From an uncultured Oscillospiraceae bacterium (GTDB taxonomy: Bacteria > Bacillota > Clostridia > Oscillospirales > Oscillospiraceae): 37,933 nt of DNA. The translations under genes were made by a program, and so were the position numbers. Location: contig CATKZW010000031.1 in assembly GCA_949841465.1 (NCBI GenBank), positions 1-37,933 of the forward strand, given 5' to 3'. This document shows positions 22,422 to 30,317 of the stretch, one piece after another. Each line of letters begins with the position of its first letter. Position 1 is the stretch's first letter. The notes below the pieces were generated by a model. It was given only the letters and a program-made list of their open reading frames with translations. It had not been told where the DNA came from and searched no databases.

Positions 22422-24624
22422 GAACAACCGGCCCAGAGGCCCCCATGGTCCTGGCGGCCCTCACGGCGGCCCCAGGGGCGGCTACGGAAAACCCAAGGAC
22501 TTGAAGGGCACCGCCCTGCGCACTGTGAAATACATTGCCAGCAATCCCCTGCTGCTCATTGCCGCCCTGATCTGCGTGGTGCTGGAGGCCGTGCTGGGCG
22601 TCCGGGCCACCTATATGCAGAAGCCCATCATCGACGGCATCACCTCCGCCCTGGCCGCGGGGCAGGCGGACTGGCCCGGCCTGGCAGCCAGCTGCGCCCA
22701 GCTGGCCCTCATCTATCTGGCGGCCGCGGCCTGCATCTATATCCAGGCCAACCTCATGGCCCAGCTGGCCCAGAAGGGGTGCAACAGGCTGAGAAAGGAG
22801 CTGTTTGACAAGCTCCAGGAGCTCCCCCTGAGCTACTTCGACGCCCATACCCACGGTGAGCTCATGAGCCGCTTCACCAACGACGCGGACAACGTGCAGA
22901 TGGCCCTCCAGCAGTCGGTGATCCAGCTGCTGTCCAGCGCGGTCACCTTCGTGAGCGTGGTGTTCATGATGGTCACCCTGTCCCCCATGCTGTTTCTGGC
23001 GTCCCTGGTCATGCTGGGCGGCGTGATGGCGGTGTTCGCCGTGTTCGGCAAGCGCAGCCGGAAGTACTACTCCCGGCAGCAGGCCGCCCTGGGCGCGGTA
23101 AACGGCAACATCCAGGAGATGATCGAGGGCTTGAAGGTGGTCAAGGCCTTCACCCACGAGGAGCAGGCCAAGGCCCAGTTCGACGCGCTCAACGAGGACT
23201 ACCGCGCCGCCGCCAGCGACGCCGGGTTCTATTCCTCCGCCATCATGCCCATCGCCTCCAACCTGACCAACATCGGCTACGCCGTCACCGCCGTGCTGGG
23301 GGCCCTGCTGGCCATGAGCACCGGCATTAACGCCGGGTTCACCCTGGGCTCGCTGGTCATTTACCTCCAGTATAACCAGCAGGTCACCCAGCCCATCAAC
23401 CAGATCTCCATGCAGATGACCACTCTGCTGTCCGCCCTGGCGGGCGCGGAGCGCATCTTCCAGGTGATGGACACCCAGCCCGAGGCGGACCGGGGCCAGG
23501 TCACGCTGGTGCCCGTGGAGAAGGACGCCAACGGCACCTTGTCCAAGTTCAGCGGTCAGGGCCGCCCCCGCGCCTGGGCCTGGAAGGTGCCCCGCTCCTG
23601 CGGCATCACCCTGGTGCCTGTGTCCGTGAAGGCGGACGAGACCCTCTTCGAGCTGGGCCAGGCGGACGAGGAGAACGGCGCCCTCAAGCTGCTGCCCCCC
23701 GGCCAGGACTCTAAGACCGGGCTGTGGGTGCGCATCGGGCAGGACGGCGCCCTCACCCCGCTGACGGTGGAGGAGATGGCCGCCCACGGCTGGGCGTGGA
23801 AGTACCCCGGCCCGGACGGGGCCATGGGCCTGCACCTGATCCGGGGGGCGGTGCGCAACGTCCCCGGCGAGGAGTTCTGCTACACCGAGCTGAAGGGCGC
23901 GGTGCGGCTCAATCAGGTGGACTTCTCCTACGTGGAGGGCAAGCCGGTGCTGAAGCAGGTGTCCGTCTACGCCAACCCAGGGCAGAAGATCGCCTTTGTG
24001 GGCTCCACCGGCGCGGGCAAGACCACCGTCACCAACCTCATCAACCGCTTTTATGAGATCCAGGGCGGCGTAATTACCTGCGACGGCATCGATGTGAAGG
24101 ATATTGAGAAGGATTCCCTCCGCCTCAGCCAGGGTGCGGTGCTCCAGGACACCCACTTGTTCACCGGCACGGTGATGGACAACATCCGCTACGGCCGTCT
24201 GGACGCCACCGACGAGGAGTGCATCCAGGCCGCCAAGGCCGCCAACGCGGACGGCTTTATCCGCCGCCTGCCGGAGGGCTACCAGACCATGCTCACCGGC
24301 GACGGCGCCAACCTGTCCCAAGGCCAGCGGCAGCTTCTGGCCATTGCCCGGGCCGCGGTGAAGGACCCGCCCATCATGGTGCTGGACGAGGCCACCTCCT
24401 CCATCGACACCCGCACCGAGCAGCATATCCAGCAGGGTATGGACACCCTGATGGAGGGGCGCACCGTGTTCGTCATCGCCCACCGGCTGTCCACCGTGCG
24501 CAATGCCGACTGCATCGTGGTCATTGAGGGCGGGCGCATCATGGAAAAGGGCAGCCATGCCCAGCTCATTGAGGAACAGGGCCGGTACTATCAGCTCTAT
24601 ACGGGGCAGTTCGAGCTGGATTGA
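22414..24624 (+). CDS. ABC exporter half-transporter with large linker insertion
   Basis: The 736-residue protein is the partner subunit. A Gly/Pro-rich N-terminus (residues 5-27) precedes six transmembrane helices. The nucleotide-binding domain has Walker A GSTGAGKTT near 530, the signature NLSQGQRQ near 634 (LSQGQ instead of LSGGQ) and Walker B IMVLDEATSSID near 655 with the catalytic Glu. It is longer than usual (about 600) because about 130 residues (359-489) are inserted between the membrane part and the nucleotide-binding domain. The insert has two related pieces, PRAWAWKVPRSCG and HGWAWKYPGPDG. GGAAGGAGGGG precedes the ATG at 22414, preferred over TTG at 22408. With the first subunit it forms one active ATP site. 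Confidence 0.92.
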   Translation: MAENNRPRGPHGPGGPHGGPRGGYGKPKDLKGTALRTVKYIASNPLLLIAALICVVLEAVLGVRATYMQKPIIDGITSALAAGQADWPGLAASCAQLALIYLAAAACIYIQANLMAQLAQKGCNRLRKELFDKLQELPLSYFDAHTHGELMSRFTNDADNVQMALQQSVIQLLSSAVTFVSVVFMMVTLSPMLFLASLVMLGGVMAVFAVFGKRSRKYYSRQQAALGAVNGNIQEMIEGLKVVKAFTHEEQAKAQFDALNEDYRAAASDAGFYSSAIMPIASNLTNIGYAVTAVLGALLAMSTGINAGFTLGSLVIYLQYNQQVTQPINQISMQMTTLLSALAGAERIFQVMDTQPEADRGQVTLVPVEKDANGTLSKFSGQGRPRAWAWKVPRSCGITLVPVSVKADETLFELGQADEENGALKLLPPGQDSKTGLWVRIGQDGALTPLTVEEMAAHGWAWKYPGPDGAMGLHLIRGAVRNVPGEEFCYTELKGAVRLNQVDFSYVEGKPVLKQVSVYANPGQKIAFVGSTGAGKTTVTNLINRFYEIQGGVITCDGIDVKDIEKDSLRLSQGAVLQDTHLFTGTVMDNIRYGRLDATDEECIQAAKAANADGFIRRLPEGYQTMLTGDGANLSQGQRQLLAIARAAVKDPPIMVLDEATSSIDTRTEQHIQQGMDTLMEGRTVFVIAHRLSTVRNADCIVVIEGGRIMEKGSHAQLIEEQGRYYQLYTGQFELD

Positions 24625-24626
24625 CG

Positions 24627-24676
24627 TGTCTCCGGCGGCCTTCTCGTTCCCTTGAAAAGAAAACAGAAACTTTTAG
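24627..24676 (+). repeat. Stop-adjacent repeat, copy A
   Basis: Directly after the exporter stop come TGTCTCCGGCGGCC, CCCTTGAAAAGAAAA and CAGAAACTTTTAGAC. This is the same head, centre and tail order as at 10660-10725 and 34269-34350, though the palindrome is weaker here. Confidence 0.5.
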
Positions 24677-24778
24677 ACTGCTGCCTGTGAACCCATGATA
24701 GCGCACGCCGCCCAATTTTCGTGCAATATGCTCACGCTCTCTGACGTCTCCTGCCCGGTGTGTACAACCCGGACCACG

Positions 24779-25813
24779 CTAGCCCTGCTGCCGTTTCCTC
24801 TGCCGGACCTCCGCCGCAGCGCCCACCGCGACCAGCGCGATGGAGCATACCAGCATGATCTGAAAAATCAGCGGGTTGACCCACGAGATGTCCCCGGCGC
24901 TGCACCGCATCAGCATGTCCTGTACGGAGAAGTAGTCCAAAAAGCGGGGGCCATGCTGATCCTCAATCAGCCGGTCGCACAGGCTGTTGAACACCGGGGT
25001 GGCAAAGGTGACCAGCAGGGCGGTCACCCCGGCCTTCAGCCGCGGCCCCGCGGGCAGCCAGTACACCGCCGCGAACCCTGCCCACAAAAACGCCGCCCCC
25101 ACCGCCGCCAGGGGGAAGGCCAGGGACAACAGCCAATCCCCGCCCGCAAAGGCCCAGATCACCGCCAGCAGGATAAACACCCATGGAGTGGTCAGCCCCG
25201 CGCACAGCGGCAGGACGTGCTTCCCATAAAACCGCCAGACCGCCCACCAGCCCCAGAGCAGGGCCAGGCACGTCATTGTAATGGCCAGCCCGCCGATGAT
25301 CCACTTGCCGCCCACGTACAGCCAGCAGGCCAAAAGCAGGAGGAAGAGACAGCCGCTGGCCGCCCCCAGGCAGACAGACAGCTTATTTCTCCGCACCAGA
25401 AACGGCAGGTTGGTGAAGCAGAACGCCAGGGCGACGGAGGTGAGCACGATCCAGAACCAGTCCAGAGCATGGAACACCGCCAGGTCGCAGATGAAGCAGG
25501 TGACGATGGCGATGATGTAGCTCACGGCGAAAAACCGCCGCGCCCCCGTGACCATCTGCCGCCAGCGCTTTGCGGCCAGCTCCTGACTGTGGGCCTGGTC
25601 GTCGTCGCAGGCGGTGAAAAACTCGTGCTCCGTGATGTGCAGGGCGGCGCAGATGGCGGTCACCATGGACACGTCTGGATAGGACAGCGCGCGCTCCCAT
25701 TTGCTCACCGTGGACTCGGTGACAAACAGCTGCTCCGCCAGCTCCTTCTGGGTGAGCCCCGCCTCCAGCCGCTTTTTGCGGATGTATTCTCCAAAGGGTT
25801 TCTTCTCGTTCAT
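24779..25813 (-). CDS. XRE family regulator with membrane domain
   Basis: The 344-residue protein starts with a Cro/CI helix-turn-helix of about 65 residues (FGEYIRKKRLEAGLTQKELA, then LFVTESTVSKWERALSYPD). After a linker come about eight hydrophobic segments from residue 93 to the end, beginning FFAVSYIIAIVTCFICDLAVF. Such membrane-tethered XRE proteins are common in Firmicutes; signal and targets are unknown. AAGGAA lies before the ATG. It is convergent with the ABC exporter, which makes a functional link uncertain. The last residues are basic (EVRQRKRQQG). Confidence 0.85.
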   Translation of the reverse strand: MNEKKPFGEYIRKKRLEAGLTQKELAEQLFVTESTVSKWERALSYPDVSMVTAICAALHITEHEFFTACDDDQAHSQELAAKRWRQMVTGARRFFAVSYIIAIVTCFICDLAVFHALDWFWIVLTSVALAFCFTNLPFLVRRNKLSVCLGAASGCLFLLLLACWLYVGGKWIIGGLAITMTCLALLWGWWAVWRFYGKHVLPLCAGLTTPWVFILLAVIWAFAGGDWLLSLAFPLAAVGAAFLWAGFAAVYWLPAGPRLKAGVTALLVTFATPVFNSLCDRLIEDQHGPRFLDYFSVQDMLMRCSAGDISWVNPLIFQIMLVCSIALVAVGAAAEVRQRKRQQG

Positions 25814-25846
25814 ATGTGGCCGCTTCCTTTCTCTGGATGTGGTCTT

Positions 25847-25875
25847 ACCTTAACCGCCGGGCACAAAAAAGTCAA
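25847..25875 (-). promoter_or_regulatory. Promoter of XRE-membrane gene
   Basis: On the minus strand TTGACT (25875-25870) and TAAGGT (25852-25847) are 17 bp apart, about 35 bp before the start codon. The -10 is a weak match. Confidence 0.5.
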
Positions 25876-25945
25876 GGCTTTTGCCCCAAAATCGAACTCG
25901 ACCGTCAGGAAAGTCGGCCTGTATCAACGGTTTTCACCAAAGGCG

Positions 25946-25979
25946 AAGGAGCGCCCGGCCAGCGGCCGGGCGCTCCTTT
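25946..25979 (-). terminator. Strong hairpin downstream of gltX
   Basis: A perfect 14-bp stem AGGAGCGCCCGGCC (25946-25959) with 25963-25976 and a 3-nt loop lies 60 bp after the gltX stop. The T-run (TTTT) is on the plus strand, where no gene ends, so it is assigned to gltX mainly by position. Confidence 0.65.
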
Positions 25980-26039
25980 TATGCTTTATGTCCGCAAAGG
26001 CATTTCCAGAATCAGCCGTTCCGTCTCCAAAAACACGCC

Positions 26040-27548
26040 TCAGCCCTCCAGCTTGGCTATGCCCAGCTCCATCCGGCGCAGGGTCTCGTCCTTCCCCAAA
26101 ATGCGGCAGATTTCCACCGCCCCGCCGGGGGTGACCGCCTTGCCCGCCGCGGCGATGCGCAGGGGCCACATCAGGGTGGCGTTCTTCACCCCCAGCTTTT
26201 CCGCCAGCGCCGTCAGGGCGCCATGAATGGCGTCCTGGTTCCAGTCGTCCAGCCCGGCCAGCACCGGCTGGGTCTGCCTCAGCATTTCCAGCGACACCTC
26301 GCCGGTGGTCTTGGACTTTTTGTTGGTGAACAGCTCCGTGCTGTACTCGGGCAGCGCGTCGAAGAAGTCCACCTTCTCCGGGATGTCGCTGAGCCGTTCG
26401 CACCGGGCCTGGAGCAGGGCGGCGATGGCCGCCGCGTCGCAGCCCTCGTTGGTCACGGACTTCCTGATCCAAGGCCCCGCCTCCCTGGCAAACTCCTCCG
26501 GGGACAGCCCCCGCAGATAGGAGGCGTTAAAGTAGTTCAGCTTGTCCATATCGAAGGCGGAGGGGGACTTGGAGATGCCCGAAATGTCAAAGGCGGCGAC
26601 CAGCTCGTCCATGGTGAAGAATTCCTTCTCCGCGATATCGCCGTGGGGGGCCCAGCCCAGCAGGGCCACGTAGTTCACCACCGCCTGGGACAGGTAGCCC
26701 TGAGCCACCAGGTCCTGATAGGAGGGATCGCCGAGGCGCTTGGACATTTTACGCACCGTGCCGGTGACGGGGTCGTTGAACATCACCGACGCGCAGTGGA
26801 CATAGGTGGGGACCTCCCAGCCGAAGGCTTCGTACAGCAGGTTGTACTTAGGGGCGGAGGACAGGTATTCCGCCCCGCGCACCACGTGGGTGATGCCCAT
26901 CAGGTGGTCGTCCACCACGTTGGCGAAGTTGTAGGTGGGCAGGCCGTCGGACTTGATGAGGATTTGGTCGTCCAGCTCGGCGTTGTCCACGGTGATGTCG
27001 CCGTACACCGCGTCGTGGAAGGTGGTGCTCCCCTCCGGGATGCGCTGGCGGATCACATAGGGCTCTCCGGCGTCCAGCTTGGCCTGAATCTCTTCCGGCG
27101 TCAGGGACAGGCAGTGCCGGTCGTATTTGGCGTTGGGGTCGTCCCTGTGCAGCTCCTCCAGCCGCTCCTCAGAGCAGAAGCAGCGGTAGGCGCAGCCCTT
27201 CTCGATCAACAGCTCCGCGTACCTCCCGTACAGCCCCCGGCGCTCGGTCTGGATATACGGCCCCACCGGGCCGCCCACGTCCGGCCCCTCGTCCCAGGTC
27301 AGGCCGCAGCGGCGCATGGTGGCGTACACCACGTCCACCGCGTCGGCCACCAGACGGCCCTGATCGGTGTCCTCAATGCGCAGGATGAACTTTCCCCCCG
27401 CGTGCCGGGCGATGAGCCACGTATACAGCGCGGTGCGCAGATTGCCCACGTGCATGTAGCCGGTGGGGGAGGGGGCGAACCGGGTGCGGACCTCGCCTTT
27501 GGGGATGCGGGCCTCCATCTCGTCGAACCAGTTCTGATCTATCGCCAT
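26040..27548 (-). CDS. gltX: Glutamate--tRNA ligase
   Basis: The 502-residue class I synthetase attaches glutamate to tRNA in the cytoplasm. The HIGH-type signature is PSPTGYMHVGN (residues 26-36), followed by LRIEDTDQGR. The zinc-type motif YRCFC...YDRHC lies near 108-135 and KMSKRLGD begins at Lys267. The C-terminal anticodon-binding region is complete. Whether it also charges tRNA-Gln cannot be told from the sequence. The ATG at 27548 is preferred: GGAGG lies 10 nt upstream, and the longer frame starting with TTG at 27563 would use that Shine-Dalgarno as coding sequence. Confidence 0.96.
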   Translation of the reverse strand: MAIDQNWFDEMEARIPKGEVRTRFAPSPTGYMHVGNLRTALYTWLIARHAGGKFILRIEDTDQGRLVADAVDVVYATMRRCGLTWDEGPDVGGPVGPYIQTERRGLYGRYAELLIEKGCAYRCFCSEERLEELHRDDPNAKYDRHCLSLTPEEIQAKLDAGEPYVIRQRIPEGSTTFHDAVYGDITVDNAELDDQILIKSDGLPTYNFANVVDDHLMGITHVVRGAEYLSSAPKYNLLYEAFGWEVPTYVHCASVMFNDPVTGTVRKMSKRLGDPSYQDLVAQGYLSQAVVNYVALLGWAPHGDIAEKEFFTMDELVAAFDISGISKSPSAFDMDKLNYFNASYLRGLSPEEFAREAGPWIRKSVTNEGCDAAAIAALLQARCERLSDIPEKVDFFDALPEYSTELFTNKKSKTTGEVSLEMLRQTQPVLAGLDDWNQDAIHGALTALAEKLGVKNATLMWPLRIAAAGKAVTPGGAVEICRILGKDETLRRMELGIAKLEG

Positions 27549-27580
27549 GGTGAAAACCTCCAAATCAAATATGTGACACC

Positions 27581-27609
27581 ATTATAAAAGGCAGCGGAGG
27601 TTTTTGCAA
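27581..27609 (-). promoter_or_regulatory. Promoter of gltX
   Basis: On the minus strand TTGCAA (27609-27604) and a perfect TATAAT (27586-27581) are 17 bp apart, 33 bp before the gltX ATG. Confidence 0.75.
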
Positions 27610-27623
27610 GAGGCAAATAGGGT

Positions 27624-27890
27624 CCCGCAGAGCCGCTTTTCAGGCTTTGCGGGGAGAGGCGGAGCAAAGGGCTTTTGCCGCCTGACGGCAGGCGGAAGGG
27701 GAGCAGGGCGGACTTTGCGGCGACAAAAACACCCCGCAGGCAACCTGCGGGGTGGAAAAAACGGAGCCTGTTTGGGGCTTCGGGACACTTGGTCCGGGGG
27801 GCTCCGGCCGTTGCCGGAGCAGCCCCGGTTAAAAGAAAGAGGAGATCGCGGCGCATTGTCTGGCTTTCCTTCCTGACAAGGACAGTGTAC
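27624..27890 (-). other. Highly structured intergenic region, possible small RNA
   Basis: About 400 bp between gltX and the next gene hold no credible long gene. Four hairpins follow one another: 27624-27653 (11 bp with one wobble), 27678-27695 (7 bp, perfect), the terminator 27730-27754, and 27795-27828 (GCTCCGGC with GCCGGAGC plus flanking GC pairs). On the minus strand an AGGAAGG and an ATG near 27856 open a short frame starting MRRDLLFLLTG before the last hairpin. A small RNA, an attenuated leader, or a plain 3' region are all possible. Confidence 0.35.
27720..27754 (-). terminator. Intrinsic terminator upstream of gltX promoter
   Basis: CACCCCGCAGG (27730-27740) and its complement (27744-27754) form a perfect 11-bp stem with a 3-nt loop. 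On the minus strand it is followed by TTTTT. It ends transcripts coming from the secreted-protein gene or from an unseen small RNA. Confidence 0.8.
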
Positions 27891-27975
27891 CACAAAGCCT
27901 ACAAAGAAACCAGGGATAATTTGCGAAAAATTTGTTAAAAATTTATGAATTCATAATCATAGAAACTTCTGGATA

Positions 27976-28488
27976 TTACTGGATGGAATAGGGCCCCCGG
28001 GCCAGCACCTTCACCGTGGGCGCGGTGGCCGTCACTTGCCGGGTGCTGATGGTGACCATGTACAGGTGGTTGACCGCCAGAGCCTGTCCATTGCCCAGCA
28101 CGCTGCCGGAGGTGGTGTCGATGAGGCCCACGCTGTCCTGGCTGCCGCACACGGCGGTGCCCACCCGCAGCATCACCTCACAGCCCACGTCCCCCACCAG
28201 GGACTGCCCCTGGCTCAGTGTGACCACGGTGAACACGCCGTTCCCGCCGGAGGGGGTGGTGACAGTCCCGCTGCTCCCGGCCAGGATGTTTCTCAGCGAC
28301 TGCTCCATCTCCGCTTTGCGCTGGGTGATTGTCTGATCCACCATGTCCTGCACCTGCTTGGTGTAGGTTCCGTTGAGATAGCTCAAGGTAACCAGGGGGT
28401 CGGCCTGTCCCCCGGCGTTGGCGGCGTAAGCGGCGGTGAACAGGAAACAGACGCACAGCGCCGCCACGGCGATTTTCAGCATTTTCAT
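27976..28488 (-). CDS. Secreted protein of unknown function
   Basis: The 170-residue protein has a signal peptide (MKMLKIAVAALCVCFLF, cleavage near AYA-A at residue 22). A helical segment (YTKQVQDMVDQTITQRKAEMEQSLRNIL) is followed by a beta-rich domain from residue 84 with FTVVTLSQGQSLVGDVGCEV, VLGNGQALAVNHLYMVTI and a final KVLARGPYSI. The pattern looks like a conserved clostridial cell-surface protein, but I know no function for it. GGAGG lies 9 nt before the ATG. Its upstream region contains a MITE-like inverted repeat. Confidence 0.8.
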   Translation of the reverse strand: MKMLKIAVAALCVCFLFTAAYAANAGGQADPLVTLSYLNGTYTKQVQDMVDQTITQRKAEMEQSLRNILAGSSGTVTTPSGGNGVFTVVTLSQGQSLVGDVGCEVMLRVGTAVCGSQDSVGLIDTTSGSVLGNGQALAVNHLYMVTISTRQVTATAPTVKVLARGPYSIQ

Positions 28489-28510
28489 ATGTAAATACCT
28501 CCAGATGTAC

Positions 28511-28624
28511 GGGTGCGGGGACCTTCTCTTCGCAGGGGCAGTTTTATACCGGGCCGGGCCGAAGCCCTGCCCTGTCCGCGTGCCCTGCCGGGGCCGTCCC
28601 TACGGAGAGAAGGTCCCCGCACCC
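28511..28624. repeat. MITE-like element with 19-bp perfect terminal inverted repeats
   Basis: GGGTGCGGGGACCTTCTCT (28511-28529) is repeated exactly in inverted form at 28606-28624, enclosing 76 bp that itself has smaller GC-rich dyads. No transposase is encoded. The core TTTTATACCGGGC with GGGCCG (28542-28561) recurs at 29137-29157. Confidence 0.65.
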
Positions 28625-28632
28625 CTTGCGCA

Positions 28633-28656
28633 CCCGTCCCGGCCATCCGGGACGGG
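28633..28656 (-). terminator. Hairpin downstream of mazF
   Basis: CCCGTCCCGG (28633-28642) and 28647-28656 form a perfect 10-bp stem with a CCAT loop. It lies 34 bp after the mazF stop and lacks a T-run. Confidence 0.5.
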
Positions 28657-28689
28657 ATAGGGAATGCGGCTGCATTTTTGTCCGCTTTT

Positions 28690-29055
28690 TTAAACCAGAC
28701 GCTCGGGGCTCAAACCGAAGCTGACGGCAATGGCGCTGTCTACCCGCCTCATTACCTGGTCGTCCACCCGGCCCATGTGCTCCCGCAGCCGCTTCTTGTC
28801 CAGCGTGCGGATCTGCTCCAGCAGGACCACCGAGTCCTTGGGCAGGCCGCAGCTGTGGGAGGCCAGGGTGATATGGGTGGGCAGGCGGGCCTTGCCCGTC
28901 TGGGAGGTGATCGCCGCCGCGATCACCGTGGGGCTGTGCTTGTTGCCGGTGTCGTTCTGGACGATGAGCACCGGGCGGACGCCGCCCTGCTCACTGCCCA
29001 CCACCGGACTTAGGTCCGCGTAAAAAATGTCGCCGCGCTTGACGCTGTTGTCCAC
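28690..29055 (-). CDS. mazF: MazF/PemK type endoribonuclease toxin
   Basis: The 121-residue protein matches the EndoA/MazF family: [20 protein letters not shown] at the start, [12 protein letters not shown] near 24-35, [13 protein letters not shown] and LPTHITLA in the middle, and [13 protein letters not shown] near 78-90. MazF cuts mRNA at short sequence motifs and is normally held by MazE. It begins with GTG at 29055, with GGAG 11 nt upstream. In Bacillus the order is alr-mazE-mazF; here alr is present but no mazE frame lies in the 131-bp gap. Confidence 0.93.
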   Translation of the reverse strand: MDNSVKRGDIFYADLSPVVGSEQGGVRPVLIVQNDTGNKHSPTVIAAAITSQTGKARLPTHITLASHSCGLPKDSVVLLEQIRTLDKKRLREHMGRVDDQVMRRVDSAIAVSFGLSPERLV

Positions 29056-29079
29056 AGGATCTCACACTCCGCCGGATAT

Positions 29080-29160
29080 AGTGCCCGGCTACGCTTATGT
29101 AGACCGGGTACTATCATTCTCCCACGGGGCGGCGGCTTTTATACCGGGCGGGCCGGGAAA
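29080..29160 (-). promoter_or_regulatory. Structured leader between alr and mazF
   Basis: Two inverted repeats fill the gap. AGTGCCCGGCTAC (29080-29092) pairs imperfectly with 29099-29112. GCGGCGG plus TTTT around 29130-29140 pairs with AAAA and CCGCCGC around 29158-29168. The core 29137-29157 is shared with the element at 28542. No antitoxin reading frame was seen. Confidence 0.4.
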
Positions 29161-29186
29161 AACCGCCGCGGCTCTCCCTGACTATC

Positions 29187-30317
29187 CTATGCGTCTGTGT
29201 AGATTCTTGGCACTCTCGGCGCCACCGCGCACAGCAGCTCATAGGAGATGGTGCCAGCAAGCTGGGCGTGACGCTCCACTGGCAGGTGGGGGCCGAACAC
29301 CTCTGCCACGTCGCCGGTTTTTGCTCTGTCGCTGTCCTCCAGCCGGATCATGCACATATCCATGCATACCCGGCCCATGATGGGGCGGGGCTGGCCGCCC
29401 AGCCACACGCTGCCCTGGTTGGACAGCGCCCGGTGCAGACCGTCGGCGTACCCGACGGGCAGCACCGCCGCCCGCCCGCCGCCGCTGCCGAACGCGGCGG
29501 TACAGCCGTAGCTCACCGGTGTGTCCGGCGGGAACTCCCGCACCGCAGCCACCCGGCTGTACAGCGACATCACCGGCTTCAGCCCCGGGCCGTCCAGCCC
29601 TTCGCAGGAAGGGTCCGGGTAGTGGCCATACAGGGCGATGCCGGGGCGCACCATATCCATGTGTGTACAGGGATAGTTTAACACGGCGGCGCTGGCGGCG
29701 CAATGGCGAATTTCAAAGGCGCGGCCGTATTTTTCCTTCAACTCCTCCAGCACGTCCAGAAACCGGGTGAACTGGAGCATGGTGTACTCCTCGTCCCCGT
29801 CGGCGTCGGCGAAGTGGGTGAAGATGCCCTCCGGCTCCAGATGGGGCAGGGCGCACAGCTCCTCCAGCTCCCTGGCCGCCCGCGCCGGGTCATGGTCCAG
29901 CACCCCCAGGCGGCTCATGCCGGTGTCCACCTTTAAATGGACGCGCGCCCGCTTTCCCGCCGCCCCGGCGGCGTCGGACAGGGCCCGGGCCAGCGACCGG
30001 GTGAACACCCCCTGGGTCACGTCCAGGTCCACCGCCTCGGCGGCCAGCTCCGGGGGAGTGTACCCCAGGACGAGGATGGGGGCGGTGATGCCCGCGCGCC
30101 GAAGCTCCGCCGCCTCGTCCAGGCAGGCCACCGCCAGGTAGTCCGTCCCCAGCTCCACCAGGCAACCGGCAACGGGGACGGCCCCGTGGCCGTAGGCGTT
30201 GGCCTTCACCGTGGCCAGAAATCTGCTGTCCGGGGCGCAGGCCCGCAGGTCCCGGTAATTGTGCTCCAGATTGCCCAGGCTGACCTCAGCCCAAGTCCGT
30301 GCTGTTTCCCGCGTCAT
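29187..30317 (-). CDS. alr: Alanine racemase
   Basis: The 376-residue protein is a fold-III PLP enzyme that makes D-alanine for peptidoglycan. The PLP lysine is Lys38 in ATVKANAYGHG. Further signatures are HLKVDTGMSRLG near 137, MVRPGIALYG near 220 with the Arg that contacts the pyridine nitrogen, the catalytic Tyr270 in VSYGC, and GRVCMDMCMI near 312. The ATG has GGAG 10 nt upstream and overlaps the end of the upstream lipoprotein gene by 32 nt, so coupled translation is likely. Confidence 0.96.
   Translation of the reverse strand: MTRETARTWAEVSLGNLEHNYRDLRACAPDSRFLATVKANAYGHGAVPVAGCLVELGTDYLAVACLDEAAELRRAGITAPILVLGYTPPELAAEAVDLDVTQGVFTRSLARALSDAAGAAGKRARVHLKVDTGMSRLGVLDHDPARAARELEELCALPHLEPEGIFTHFADADGDEEYTMLQFTRFLDVLEELKEKYGRAFEIRHCAASAAVLNYPCTHMDMVRPGIALYGHYPDPSCEGLDGPGLKPVMSLYSRVAAVREFPPDTPVSYGCTAAFGSGGGRAAVLPVGYADGLHRALSNQGSVWLGGQPRPIMGRVCMDMCMIRLEDSDRAKTGDVAEVFGPHLPVERHAQLAGTISYELLCAVAPRVPRIYTDA

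Noticed and set aside
22273..24558. 761-residue minus-strand frame opposite the second ABC gene
   Set aside because: It is rich in His, Gly and Asp with no recognisable domain, and the plus strand encodes a clear ABC subunit.
27850..27890. Similarity of TCAGGAAGGAAAGCC to the SRP RNA core
   Set aside because: The order and spacing of the SRP loop motifs (GGTCAGG, GGAA tetraloop, AGCAG) are not met.
27539..27895. 118-residue frame on the minus strand upstream of gltX
   Set aside because: It crosses a canonical terminator and the gltX promoter, has no family resemblance and reads as GC-rich filler.
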